This document shows positions 1 to 10,000 of a stretch of 11,602 bases of DNA, in pieces. Both the position numbers and the translations under genes were made by a program. The stretch is from Smittium culicis (taxonomy: Eukaryota; Kickxellomycota; Harpellomycetes; Harpellales; Legeriomycetaceae), in contig LSSN01000351.1 in assembly GCA_001970855.1 (NCBI GenBank), positions 1-11,602 of the forward strand, read 5' to 3'. The notes beneath the pieces are model-generated. The model was not told the DNA's origin and made no database searches. It saw only the letters and a program-made list of their open reading frames with translations. The number at the start of each line of letters is the position of its first letter. The stretch's first letter is position 1.

Positions 1-1
1 G

Positions 2-319
2 GTGGATCAAAAAATTTTGCTCTCAAGATTCAAACGGTCAGACAGTAATCACGATAGTCGACCGGTAACGACGAAATAACCGATCTTCATCCACCGGTGG
101 ACAGTGTACAGGAAAATTGGCAAAAAAGGCAACTGGATTGACCTTCAAGTAATGTATCCGGACCTAAAGCTGGGCCTTCAGGACATTGGGTAAATACGTA
201 TGGCCACTTTTCTGACTGCTCAGCTCCGACCAGTTCTGGAAAAAAAAGATTACTATAAATTTATACGTGCCCGTTTGAGGCTAGTTGGAAAACTCCTGAT
301 GTCAAGATCTGGGTTATAA
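2..319 (+). pseudogene. Coding-like patch with two in-frame stops, unidentified
   Basis: This block is clearly richer in G and C than its surroundings. One plus-strand frame runs from base 2 to a TAA at 317-319, interrupted only by TAA at 77-79 and 191-193. It reads VDQKILLSRFKRSDSNHDSR, then WTVYRKIGKKGNWIDLQVMY and PDLKLGLQDIG, then from an ATG at 200 MATFLTAQLRPVLEKKDYYK and FIRARLRLVGKLL. The charged, balanced composition is protein-like. The antisense frame is also open for about 55 codons before 98 and contains a CxxC pair, so the strand is not certain. I recognise no family. Most likely it is the truncated, decayed end of a mobile-element protein that extends beyond the window edge. 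Confidence 0.4.
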
Positions 320-530
320 GAGTGCAAGGCAAGTGAATTAAAAGTTATATTTTCTATGAAGATATATATTTATTACTTATTAGAAAGTATAAAAGATACT
401 TGATGTCGAATTCAAGACAGGAAAAACGTAACCTTTTTAGTCTTTTTCTGTTGCTTGGTTTTAGGTCATAAACTTCAAAGGAAAACTACAGAATAAATTA
501 AAAAGAAAGCTATATAAAAATAACTGTTTT

Positions 531-556
531 ATTACTAATCAAACTTGATTAGTAAT
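531..556. repeat. Perfect 12-bp inverted repeat, 2-nt loop
   Basis: ATTACTAATCAA at 531-542 is exactly mirrored by TTGATTAGTAAT at 545-556, leaving a 2-nt centre. It lies about 75 bp upstream of the heat-shock element clusters. It could form a cruciform or mark the edge of an inserted element. Confidence 0.8.
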
Positions 557-568
557 CAAAATAAATCG

Positions 569-630
569 TTATCGATGTTTAAAAATATGAATACGTAAAA
601 TTATTACGTAAGAACAATTAAAATCGATAA
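569..630. repeat. Nested imperfect inverted repeat
   Basis: The outer arms TTATCGAT (569-576) and ATCGATAA (623-630) are exact complements. The inner arms TACGTAA (592-598) and TTACGTA (604-610) are also exact complements around AATTA. The segments between are only partly matched. The right outer arm ends at the base before the first heat-shock unit. Confidence 0.65.
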
Positions 631-731
631 GAAATTTCGGAAATGTTCTAGAACGTTTCATAACATTCTAGAACATTGCTGCTGATGATATCTGAATATT
701 CTGGAAAATTCTAGAAGGTTATAGAAAGTTC
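631..731 (+). promoter_or_regulatory. Two heat-shock element clusters on a 5-bp grid
   Basis: Heat-shock factor trimers bind alternating nGAAn and nTTCn units at 5-bp spacing. The second cluster has GAA 694, TTC 699, GAA 704, TTC 709, GAA 714, a TTA variant at 719, GAA 724 and TTC 729: seven of eight units perfect. The first cluster has GAA 631, TTC 636, TTC 646, GAA 651, TTC 666 and GAA 671 on one grid, with degenerate triplets in the remaining slots. The motifs are read directly. Function as an HSF site follows from the motif and from the TATA box just downstream. Confidence 0.8.
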
Positions 732-756
732 CATTCATGACACCTGAGAGAGGGAA

Positions 757-763
757 TATAAAA
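757..763 (+). promoter_or_regulatory. TATA box downstream of the heat-shock elements
   Basis: TATAAAA lies 26 bp after the last heat-shock unit, within a GC-richer stretch (CACCTGAGAGAGGG precedes it). Spacing and orientation fit a heat-inducible core promoter firing rightward, with a start expected near 785-800. The first downstream ATG (883) opens only 21 codons, so no product can be assigned. Confidence 0.6.
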
Positions 764-2997
764 TCTTTGAAATATCATTAAACTATAAATATCTTAATTA
801 TATATCGGAATTTGTGTATCCAGAAATTTATAATATAATTTATTGATGATTTTCCAGCCTCTTTGATCCCATTCACTGTAGGTATGCGGCTAATTGAGTT
901 ACGAAGGGTGCTCAGTAAAAAACATTTTTTTATAATAACTTTTTAAAAATATAATCAATTTTTAGCATTTTAATGCGAACATTTTAACTTTATTTAACAA
1001 GAATTCTAGATTAAATATCATAATATAAAATAATAAAGTTTTGAGCAACTTATCATGAATAAAAAATTTACTCTAAAAATTAATTAGTTAATTATTACAA
1101 ATCTTCATATTATAATTAAAATTTTGCTTATGAACCAGCCTTATTTTAGTTTTTATAAATTAACATGTTTATTTATATTAAAAGCAATAATTTAAAATAT
1201 ATTTATTATAAAATTTTATTCTTCAAAATTCTGAGTTACATTTCAGTGTAATAGATCACAATAAATATAATATTAAAAATATTTCCTTGCATTATTTAAT
1301 TGGAATATAAGTTTTCTACGAATTCTATAAAGAAATAACTTGATTTAAACTTTAGTTTCTTGCTGATTTAACCCAGCGTTTTTTTTCTGATAGTTGCTAT
1401 TCATAATTTGGAAATATAATTTCACTAAAACCGATTTGTAATTAAGTTCTCTCTTTTTTCTGATTTCATTATTTTTCCTTTGAGTAATAATTTTTGATTA
1501 TTACACATAATTCTGTTTTTATTTTATTTGATTATTATCGAAATTTTATTTTTCTAAAAAAATTATGATTATTATCAAGATCCATAGAGGTGAAGTATTT
1601 TCAACGTAGAAAATAAATGTACTACATATATAGAATTTTTTTTATTAGTGTATTACTTTTATTTCATAGTTATAGTTATAGTTATAGTTATAGTTATAGT
1701 TATAGTTTTATAGAGCTTAATTTTATTACTTTTAAAGCTACGTAATTAAAATCTAATAAAAACGTATAAGGTTTTATTTTATCAATTGAGAATTTATCAA
1801 ATTCAAAAATCGAAAATTTTTGAATTTCAACTTATTTTAATTAAATGGATCATTATATTCATATTTTCTCTCTCCTCAATAACACGATTTTCGTTAGTTT
1901 AAATTCATTATTAAACTTGGTGGAGATTTCTATAAGCTATAAATTGAATTCTTAATAGAGGATAATTTTTAGAATTTTGAGGATACTTTAATATTATAAC
2001 ATTGAAAATAATATTCCTAATTTTATAATATTGAAAATTTTTTATATCCAAGATATATTAAATTAGTTTTCGAGTTTTTGGATTTTTTATTTAGTTGATA
2101 ACTTTTTTGCTTTTAATATAGGTCAACAATTTTTTTTATTTTCAATATGTTTAACAAGTTAAATATTTATAGTAAATACTAAATATAATATTATTAGAAA
2201 AATATAAGCTAACGTTTAAAAAATTTAACATCCAAGCCCAATTATGTATAATATATAACTAGTAACTAAAATTCATATTAACTCGTAAAAATTTTCAAAT
2301 TTTAAATGTATAATCAATAAATTTTAATAAAAATATTACTGTCATTATTGAAATATTTTAAATTGATATTTTAATATTAAAAATTATTGACTACGTTAAA
2401 AATCTGGAAATAATTAGATTTTTTATAGTTTAAAATAAATTAATATACTTTATACTAATCCAATTATGTAATATTATAAGAGCGTAAAAAATTCAAGATC
2501 ATTGATTTTAATATGTTATAAAATTATATAACAAAGTTTAAAAAGATAAAATAGCTTTTCAAAAATAAAATTATATTTATATTAAAATTCTAATAAAATC
2601 TAAATCTTTTATTTTAAAAAAACAGTCAGAAATTGTAAATATGTGATAAAATCTTTAACGAAATGATCTATTATGTTATAATTATCTATACAATCTTATC
2701 TTCGTATCTGTCTACGAAATTTTTTCCTTAATTATCTTTATAATACTTTATTCAATTTACATTTGATGTAATATTTATCTACAGAATTCTTTTATCCACT
2801 TTTTTTTTTAAAAGAAAATATTCATATTTTATTTTTATGATTTAGAATGCTATTAAAAATATAATTTAATTTACTATAGTTCTAACTGTTACCAATTTGA
2901 ATCAATTTTTTGATTTGTAAATATAATATATATTTAACCTTAGTATTTAATATTTGAGAAAATATTAGCTACTGAGTATAAAATTCATTTTATTAGG
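764..2997. other. AT-rich stretch without a recognised gene
   Basis: Apart from the short GC-richer piece at about 855-920 just after the orphan promoter, and the hexamer array at 1666-1707, this is nearly pure A/T sequence with stops in every frame. I see no splice-linked exon chain, no RNA gene and no terminal repeats. Confidence 0.5.
1666..1707. repeat. Seven perfect ATAGTT hexamers
   Basis: ATAGTT is repeated seven times without a mismatch at 1666-1707, followed by a broken unit. It is a simple microsatellite. The unit is not a known telomere repeat. Confidence 0.95.
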
Positions 2998-3243
2998 CTA
3001 AGGCGAGAAAAATAAAATTAATAAAGAAACTAAATAACTTAAATAATTCTCAAAAGCAAAAAATATTTGAGCTGATATAATCCATAAAGCCAAAAGTATT
3101 AATATGGGTGCCGGATAATTCCATTTTCCCCACCTAGATTTTGTGTATATTATAATTTTCTCACTAGGGATTTTTACTTTGGGTTCAATTATTAACAAAA
3201 AAACTGATAATGCTATTATTAGATAAGTATGACGTTTTTTTTG
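2998..3243 (-). CDS. Membrane-like open frame without ATG, doubtful
   Basis: An 82-codon open frame runs from just after a TAA to the TAG at 2998-3000. It contains no ATG; the only candidate start is a TTG at 3198. It reads as a basic start (KKRHTYL), a hydrophobic segment, a basic loop (EPKVKIPSEK, then KSRWGKWNYPAP), a second strong hydrophobic segment (ILILLALWIISAQIFFAF) and a third hydrophobic tail. The loop and second segment are less AT-rich than the surroundings, which favours an exon or a relic gene over chance, but T-rich DNA readily encodes hydrophobic runs. I recognise no family and find no partner exon. Confidence 0.2.
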   Translation of the reverse strand, partial: QKKRHTYLIIALSVFLLIIEPKVKIPSEKIIIYTKSRWGKWNYPAPILILLALWIISAQIFFAFENYLSYLVSLLILFFSP

Positions 3244-4260
3244 TTAATTTTATTATTATGGTATTATTCTTCTCTATTTATAGAGGTTTTTACTTTTACA
3301 GTTTATATAAGAATATTAAAATATAGATATAAAATATAGATTCGAAAAAAGTATTAATATAAAGAAGCACCTTATCATAAAAAAATACAAAGAAACTATA
3401 TCTTTTCTAAAAAAAACTGTCCAAATGAATCATAATATTTTTTTAGTGTTAAATCTGGTTTCAAAGAAACCAGATTTACTTCACCGTTTCTTTGTAGTTT
3501 AAAGATTTACTTATCCTTCTTTTCCGTGATATTTATCTACGACATAAGGCAGCGTATTGATAATTCTGATTTAGAGTTTGTAATAAAAATCTTACAATCG
3601 TTTTATAGTACAAAAATTATGTATTCACTTTAGATTTTTTTTGAAAGATAAATTTTTTAGGCTAATAATTTTATAGCTTGTTCAATCAAAAAAATTCTAT
3701 TTATTTTTAGATATTTTATTAGATAAACCTTGCTAATAATAATAATCAATAATAAAAATTAAATAAGATGAGTAGGAAAAGTTATGTTTAAAAAATTCAT
3801 GTCGTATGAATTATACATAATATAGATTTATTTCGCATAATTATGTAAATGATAACTTTATATATATATATTTGAAAAATTCGATTTGTAGCTTGATATT
3901 ATATTAATTAATCATGTGATTTAATTTTAATGATAAGAATACTAGAAAATATCTAGTAATGTTGCTAATAATCAAATAAGCTTGTCGCTAATTGTAGATT
4001 CGTCAAACTATATTTTTATTGTTTTATATAAGTTGTATATAAGGTAAAAATCAAACACATTGGATATCTAATAAACAATATTCATAATGTTATAAAATTC
4101 AAAAAAAAATAATAAAATAAAATAAAAAAACTGATTTTTTATAGATAGCTTGCAAAATATAAATTTTTAAAAGTTATTTTTTTATTTGGGTGTATTTTAA
4201 CTTAATAAATCTGTCATAAAATTAATATATTATGAACATCTGACATAGCTCTTAATTGAT
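3244..4260. other. AT-rich stretch, possible coding scraps only
   Basis: Besides the hairpin at 3450-3478, the minus strand at about 3480-3600 is open in short pieces (such as IVRFLLQTLNQNYQYAAL and ISRKRRISKSLNYKETVK, separated by one TAA). They look coding-like but are too short to assign. A TA dinucleotide run lies at 3859-3870. Nothing else is supported. Confidence 0.35.
3450..3478. repeat. Perfect 13-bp stem hairpin with 3-nt loop
   Basis: TAAATCTGGTTTC (3450-3462), loop AAA, and GAAACCAGATTTA (3466-3478) pair perfectly. An overlapping alternative pairing exists between CAAAGAAAC (3462-3470) and GTTTCTTTG (3486-3494). The stem is less AT-rich than the surroundings. No gene lies beside it, so a role in transcript ending or folding cannot be assigned. 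Confidence 0.85.
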
Positions 4261-4988
4261 TCAGAATTTAAAAAAAATATAAACTGTATTAAAGATGTTT
4301 ATCAAATATCTTTTACATTTTGATTTTTGATTATTTCTGCTCTTGTAACTGTCATATCCCTTTACAGTCATAGAGTACGTTTTATAATTAGTAGCCAAAG
4401 CATTTGTAAAATCATCCAACTTTTGATTTAAAGATGGTACTCAATTTATTATAGGAGATTAATTTTATATTATCTGTAAATGTGATTTATAACTATTAGC
4501 ACTTGCAGAATGAGGAGCAATTTCTAGAAAAAATTATTTAAGCTCTTCAGAAAATTCTTAACAAATCAAAAAATAATAAATAATAAATAATAAATATTAT
4601 GATTTTTTATTTTTGATTCAAAATAATAATCTGTTAATTATTCGATAATAGGATCAAATATAAAATGCGTTTTAGAAATCTCAAAGGTTGCTTTAGAAAT
4701 TTTATCATTATCGTCTTGTCTTTTATTTATGGCGCTTTTAATGCGATTGTTTTTTATTCTTGGTACCCGCTCATCTACAGTATTAAAAATATTGATTAAA
4801 TTCAGCAAAGACGTGATATTTATATTTTTTCGTATTTGTATTGAGTTTAAAAATAAGAATAAACATTCAGAATTATAATTCCTGCTATCAATTTCATATA
4901 CATTTCCAAATGATGAAAAAGCAAAAGTTGTTAAAATTATATAAATATACCTATTCTTCGCTTTAATTTTGACTTTTGCTTTGAGTCT
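4261..4988 (-). pseudogene. Decayed gene for a putative small secreted protein
   Basis: Two minus-strand frames carry clear protein character. Frame A (4988-4638, 116 codons then TAA) starts without an ATG. It has a basic stretch (RLKAKVKIKAKNR), a signal-peptide-like hydrophobic run (YIYIILTTFAFSSFG), then VYEIDSRNYNSEC, a leucine-rich helix-like part, and a charged part ending TFEISKTHFIFDPIIE. Frame B (4548-4261) continues with EELK, a stop, FFLEIAPHSASANSYKSHLQ, three more stops within about 12 codons, then 59 open codons (PSLNQKLDDFTNALATNYKT, MTVKGYDSYKS). About 90 bp, including a period-7 A/T repeat, separates the frames and shifts the reading. Loss of the ATG, the frame change and several in-frame TAA/TGA indicate decay. 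RAD17 has no internal stops, so codon reassignment does not explain them. I recognise no named family; the secretion call is inferred from the N-terminal layout. Confidence 0.5.
4571..4596. repeat. Period-7 AAATAAT tandem repeat
   Basis: The 7-nt unit AAATAAT is repeated about 3.7 times with perfect periodicity. It lies in the gap between the two frames of the decayed secreted-protein gene, so its expansion may have helped disrupt that gene. Confidence 0.85.
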
Positions 4989-5610
4989 TTATTGAAATTG
5001 GCTTTTAATTTACGATTTGCTTGGGTTATATGATTAAATTATTATAATATATTTTGTTAAGTTTATACCTTAATTTTCAAAGTCTTAACAAAGAAAAAAT
5101 TAGCTAGTATTAATTAAAGATAATGAAATTTAATTTGTATTCATGTGTATATTTAATTTTAGATTTTAGAAAAATTAATAAATCTTACGTAAACATCATT
5201 AAATTATGATTCTTGAGGTGATTAATGTTTGATATTATTATTTCAGTTTATAAAACTAGAATCAACTTTATTAAATATTTTCAATTAAATATTATGTAAA
5301 GCATATTTATGTATCAATAAATATAAGTTGCAATAGCCTACGATTTTTTTTATCCTCACATAAGATTTTATTGTTATTATAACTTTAATTTAAGCTCGCT
5401 TTTACTTGACTTTATCAGAATTTATTGATTTTTAGTTATTATATTTTTTTTATGTGAAATTTATTTAAAACAATATAAAATCGTATAAAAAACTATAATA
5501 AATTATTTTAAAAAAATATAAATTTTTATAAAAAAGATCTATCCAACTCCTCTCCGCCGCTATATATGTACCTTACCTACTTTGCATCGATTTAATGGGG
5601 ATGTTTATTC
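4989..5610. other. Spacer between the two decayed coding regions
   Basis: Mostly A/T sequence with frequent stops. A GC-richer piece at about 5545-5610 adjoins the reverse-transcriptase remnant and may be its 3' untranslated tail. No intact gene, RNA gene or clear repeat is seen. Confidence 0.4.
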
Positions 5611-6110
5611 TCATATACTTTTAAGAATTAGAAATCGGGTAGCACGTATGCCATCATAAAATTTTTGCTGTTTCAAGCTCGATAATTTGGTAGGCGTTAT
5701 TAGCACGGAGCTGACCAAAAGATTTTTTAGGCTACCCACTAAGGAATTTTCCAACCTGCTTCAATTTGAGCTGGGCCAGAAAAAAAAAAATTTAAAAATA
5801 TCAATCAATGTTATCTAATCATATAGCTTGCCACCTTCCATGCACTAAATGTAAATATTCAACTGTTTCTGGCATGGCATTGTTACAAAATGGGTAAAAA
5901 GTTTTGAATTTTATGTTTATGATATTCGAATTTGCAGTTTTTTGCACTGTCCAAAATTATTCTATTATGATTTTCATAATTTCCTGGAATCCTACTAGTT
6001 GTTCTGGAAAAATAACTTGTTTCAAGTTTGACTTTTGTCAATTGCAGCAATAGATACTGATACCTAATATCTGAATTTTTACACATTCGGTAACTTGTAA
6101 ACATTTTCAT
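5611..6110 (-). pseudogene. Remnant of LINE-type reverse transcriptase C-terminus
   Basis: Three pieces in different frames read in order on the minus strand. Piece 1 (6110-5883) starts with ATG and ends near KFEYHKHKIQNFLP. Piece 2 (5893-5819) reads PFCNNAMPETVEYLHLVHGR then WQAI. It closely resembles the zinc-binding tail of non-LTR retrotransposon polymerases, CPxC...PETVEHL...C..W (family knowledge), with one Cys and the usual His/Cys spacing degraded. Piece 3 (5760-5611) has SLVGSLKNLLVSSVLITPTK and FYDGIRATRFL, like the small helical end after that motif. Two frameshifts and lost metal ligands show it is dead. No endonuclease or polymerase catalytic core is visible upstream. An unrelated decayed gene is possible; the zinc-tail match is the main support. 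Confidence 0.5.
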
Positions 6111-7035
6111 TATAACTAAACAAATCTAGAATACACTGAATTAATAAATTTGGGATAAAATAGCGAATCAATTTTATTTGAATAAAGTATAAAAATATCA
6201 CAAGTTAGTGCGTTTTAATAAATATAATCTTGTTATGCTTGCATTAATTTAAGCTATCTTTTGCTCCTTGACTGTTTCAGTCTCTATAAATTTTAATAAT
6301 ATTGACAAATTTTAAACCTATTATTTGTTTTGGTGTTTTATATATTTTATTAATTTTTGTGATCCTTTTTTAAGATAACGTTAAACTTAAAACATTCAAG
6401 GCTGCTTTTATACCTTTAATGTTCAAACTTTGTGTTTAATCATTGTTTACTAACTATAAGGCTAGTAGAAAAATAATCGAGTAAATTATTAAATTTATAA
6501 TATATAATATATAAACTATACTTAAAAAATAGCATTTAAAATTAACGCCACAAATATTTGCACTTGTGAGTACATACATTTACATATAGGTTTACTTCAC
6601 ATAGCTTGCATGTTTGATATTGATAATACAGGTGCATCTATATTCATAATATATAATCGCACATGTATTACATATTTCATAACAATCTGTTATTAATGCA
6701 AGATTTTAAACTAGTGCTAATACATTTAATTGTAAATTTAATCTAATTTAGCATTAAGTATTAGTTAAAGCAACTTTTAATAAAAAATCAATCCCAAAAA
6801 CATCATGGTTGTATACAAATTTTTTTTAGCGTCTTTTAAATTATCAAACTCAATAATCAATTAAAAAAATCCAGATAGGAAATAAATATAATTTCAAATC
6901 AGAAAACAAAAACAAAAACTCGAAATCTGAAGATAATATAGATTATTCTAGTTTCTAAAGTCTAAATAAAATGATTAAAAATATATAAATTTAACAATAA
7001 AAAAAAAAATTACAAGATATTTAAAAATGATTAAT
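6111..7035. other. 3' flank of RAD17, no gene seen
   Basis: This follows the RAD17 stop (TGA at 7038-7036). On the minus strand a run of 11 T occurs within about 40 nt of the stop, but I find no exact AATAAA in the first 250 nt, so the cleavage site cannot be placed. Towards 6111 there is only A/T-rich sequence with short imperfect inverted repeats (for example CTAATAC at 6717-6723 against GTATTAG at 6758-6764). Confidence 0.5.
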
Positions 7036-10000
7036 TCAGTCAGAATCTTCAATTATATCATCAAAAGAGTTTTGGTCGATATCAGAATCCCCGGCTCTAC
7101 TGCTTGAAAAAACGAAATTCTCGTTTTGAATTGGAACAAACTGGCTACTATGGACGTTTCCTTGATCAAAGTCGCCATTAAGGTATCTTTCAATCCAATT
7201 TGGCTGGTAAATGCTTAAACATTTATAAAGGTTTAGACTTTTATCTGTGATTGAAATAAAATAGTATTAGGGAGAATCGAATTTTAATGTTAATGTAAGA
7301 CCCTCTCTTTCAAAATCGCCAAGTAACTTGTATTTATAAGAAAATATTTTGAAAAATTAACAAAACTGAAAAAAAAATTACTAGGAATATCTGAATAAAG
7401 ATCTTTTCGCGAGTTGAGAATTTTATGGATTAATGATATCGAACTTGGGTTATTATATACATCAAAAAAGTCTAAAATATAAATACAAACATTAATTGCC
7501 ATTAAAATATAATAAATGTATGATATTATTAATAAATATTTGTAAGTGAAATTTACGCTTGTTTTTATTTGACGATAGTTCTCTTTTTATAAGGTTAGTT
7601 GCTTTAATAGAATTAAAATAGTCGGGCTTTTGAAGCTGGGAAAGAACTAGGGAGCTATTTGAGGGCTTTTTATTGGCCTTGTAGATACTATTACTAATAA
7701 TGTTAATCTTTTGAGGAATAGAATTTCTAAAGTGTTCCAATGATTTACATTGAGTAAATGTAGAAATAGAAGTATAAAACTCGGAATATTGTGGCTAAAG
7801 AAAGAATAAAAACAATACTAATTTTTGTTATCAGAAGAAATAAAAATAATTAAATTTCGTTATAATGGAATTAACATCTATGATCATATTCACCTCCATA
7901 TCATTATTCAGCTCTATTCAAGCTAATGTTGGATAAGTGTATAAGAACTTACGTAGTTTGCCCCAGTGTTGGAGAATAAATCGCATATACTGAAATAATC
8001 CGAAATATCAGCATGTTCTTCAACCTCACAAGTGAAATAAGGATAATTTTGGTGCAAGTATAGAGAAAAAATATCCAAATCGACCGGTATATACTGTAAA
8101 AGGTTCTTGGTGTCATACTCTAAATGACCACGATCGTCTGAAACAACATTTGAGAGATTTTTTGGCGAATTATTTAAACTTTGCAATACAGTTGATCGTT
8201 TTGAATACAAAACTTTTCCTAGAGCATGGAATAGACTTAAATTTTTACTTATTTTAGTAATATTCGAGGGATTATGTTGGCTTTTTAAAGTGCTAGATTG
8301 AATAGCATCAAGAGGTTGTATGCAGTCGCTAGAAAAACTAGAAACCACATAGATTTGAGGCTTGTAATTTGTTCCTAGTTTTTTGGAGCCTAAACTTGGA
8401 GTTTTCTTTTTGTTAAAGTCGAATTTGATACCAAATGTTTTAAATAAGCTACTTGAGCTTTGTTGAGAGGAATTTAGATCCGTTTCAGAGCTATTAGAAG
8501 TATTTGAATTTTGAGAAACTGATAACATATGCAAAGGATTTAAATTTAGTGATTTAGTAAGAGAGGATATTCCACTGCTACAATCCAATTTTGATATCTC
8601 TACAGACGGCCAAATGATCTGTAAATTATTTAGCGCAGAACGAATATCGCCTCCAACATGCTCAGCAATTTTTTTTAGCTCAGATTCAGCAGTTCCGCTA
8701 ATTCTTAGCTGTATTAAATTATTTGGGTTCGATTGAGTATTTCGATCCAGCCCAGTAGATAAAACTAACGAATTATGATTCATAAGTTCGCTAAGCTTGT
8801 GTAGTGTTGTTCTGATCAATAACTTTAAAAGAATCGTATTGGCCACAGGGTTGAATAAAATCTTTTGACAAAAATCTGAATCAAGAATTGACGATGGCAG
8901 TATATCATAAATTGACGATATATCACTAGAGTCAAACTTATTGGAATAATGTTCTTGTGAATTTGTAGATAATAACCTGTTACCCAAGCTAGATGACTTT
9001 CTTCTATTTGTTGAAGAGCCTATTGATTCAAATGCAGAGTTTGTAGAAGAGTCACTAAAAACTATAATCAGAGGGTAAGAATAATATGCTGGGGTTCTAA
9101 TAAATGAGCTTATAGATTTAATGAAATTTTTATGGGTTTCAAAGTTGCTGAAATTTGGAATATCTTCTAGGAGGATTACTTTTTTTCTATTTTTTAGGCT
9201 TTTTGAAGTTTTTTTTTCCTTCGTAAGGTCAGGGTTGATCTCTAATGTATCAAGCGAAGATGCTAAGTTTAAGCTTGAATATGACTGAGCTTGCTGTAGA
9301 AAGTTTGAGAATTGCTTTGAAACTCCAATTTCATCTATAAAAAATAAATAGTGCATCATAGCTTCATTATAAAATTCAAAACAAGTATAAAGGAAATTTT
9401 GAATCTTTATTATATTAATCAAAATACTATACCGTAATTCGATACTGAACTATCTATGCTCTGTAAATTGACAGAATTGACCCATTCGATAATGTCATAA
9501 TCAAGCTCACTAGCTAAAGATCTGACAACAGCTGTTTTTCCGCTGCCAGTTGGTCCAAGTAAAAGCAATAGTCTATTGTACTAAAAAATAGATAAAGTTA
9601 GTAAATTACGATTAAAAAAAAAAACTAAGGACAAAATAAAGAAATGATAATAAATCAAAGGAATTTTTATAAACTGTAACTGATTTACTATTCAGTTTGA
9701 AAAATTACAATATACTAAATAAAGGCATTAAAGGTTATGAGATATTTAGATATATAGATATTACAGGATTATATTTAGGATTATATAGCGCGTTATTTAG
9801 CCAGTTATAAACTTGTTCGATTTTTTTTGGATGAACAGCAAGCTCGTCCTAAATTAATAGATTAATAGCTAAGTTATTTTAATTTAAATATATAGTTCGT
9901 AACTTGGTACCTTTGATTCTGGAGATATTTCTGACCACCATATTCCACTATTTACAATAGAAGCGTCTACTATTATATTTTGGGTGCTATCATTTGACTC

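Noticed and set aside
3178..3190. GGGTTCAATT, reminiscent of a tRNA B box
   Set aside because: It lacks the full B-box consensus, and no cloverleaf can be drawn around it.
4261..4640. Stop-codon reassignment to explain the in-frame TAA and TGA codons
   Set aside because: RAD17 has 907 sense codons with no internal TAA, TAG or TGA and ends with TGA, so standard decoding holds.
4640..5060. Spliced gene using a donor at about 4951 (G then GTATAT) and an acceptor near 4870
   Set aside because: The phases do not join, and reading straight through gives a longer open frame with a signal-peptide-like start, so decay without that intron explains more.
140..5785. Shared words such as AGCTGGGCC and CGGAGCTGA between the patch at 1-319 and the remnant at 5611-5780
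   Set aside because: The matches are only 9 bases and are not collinear, too little to claim they come from one element.
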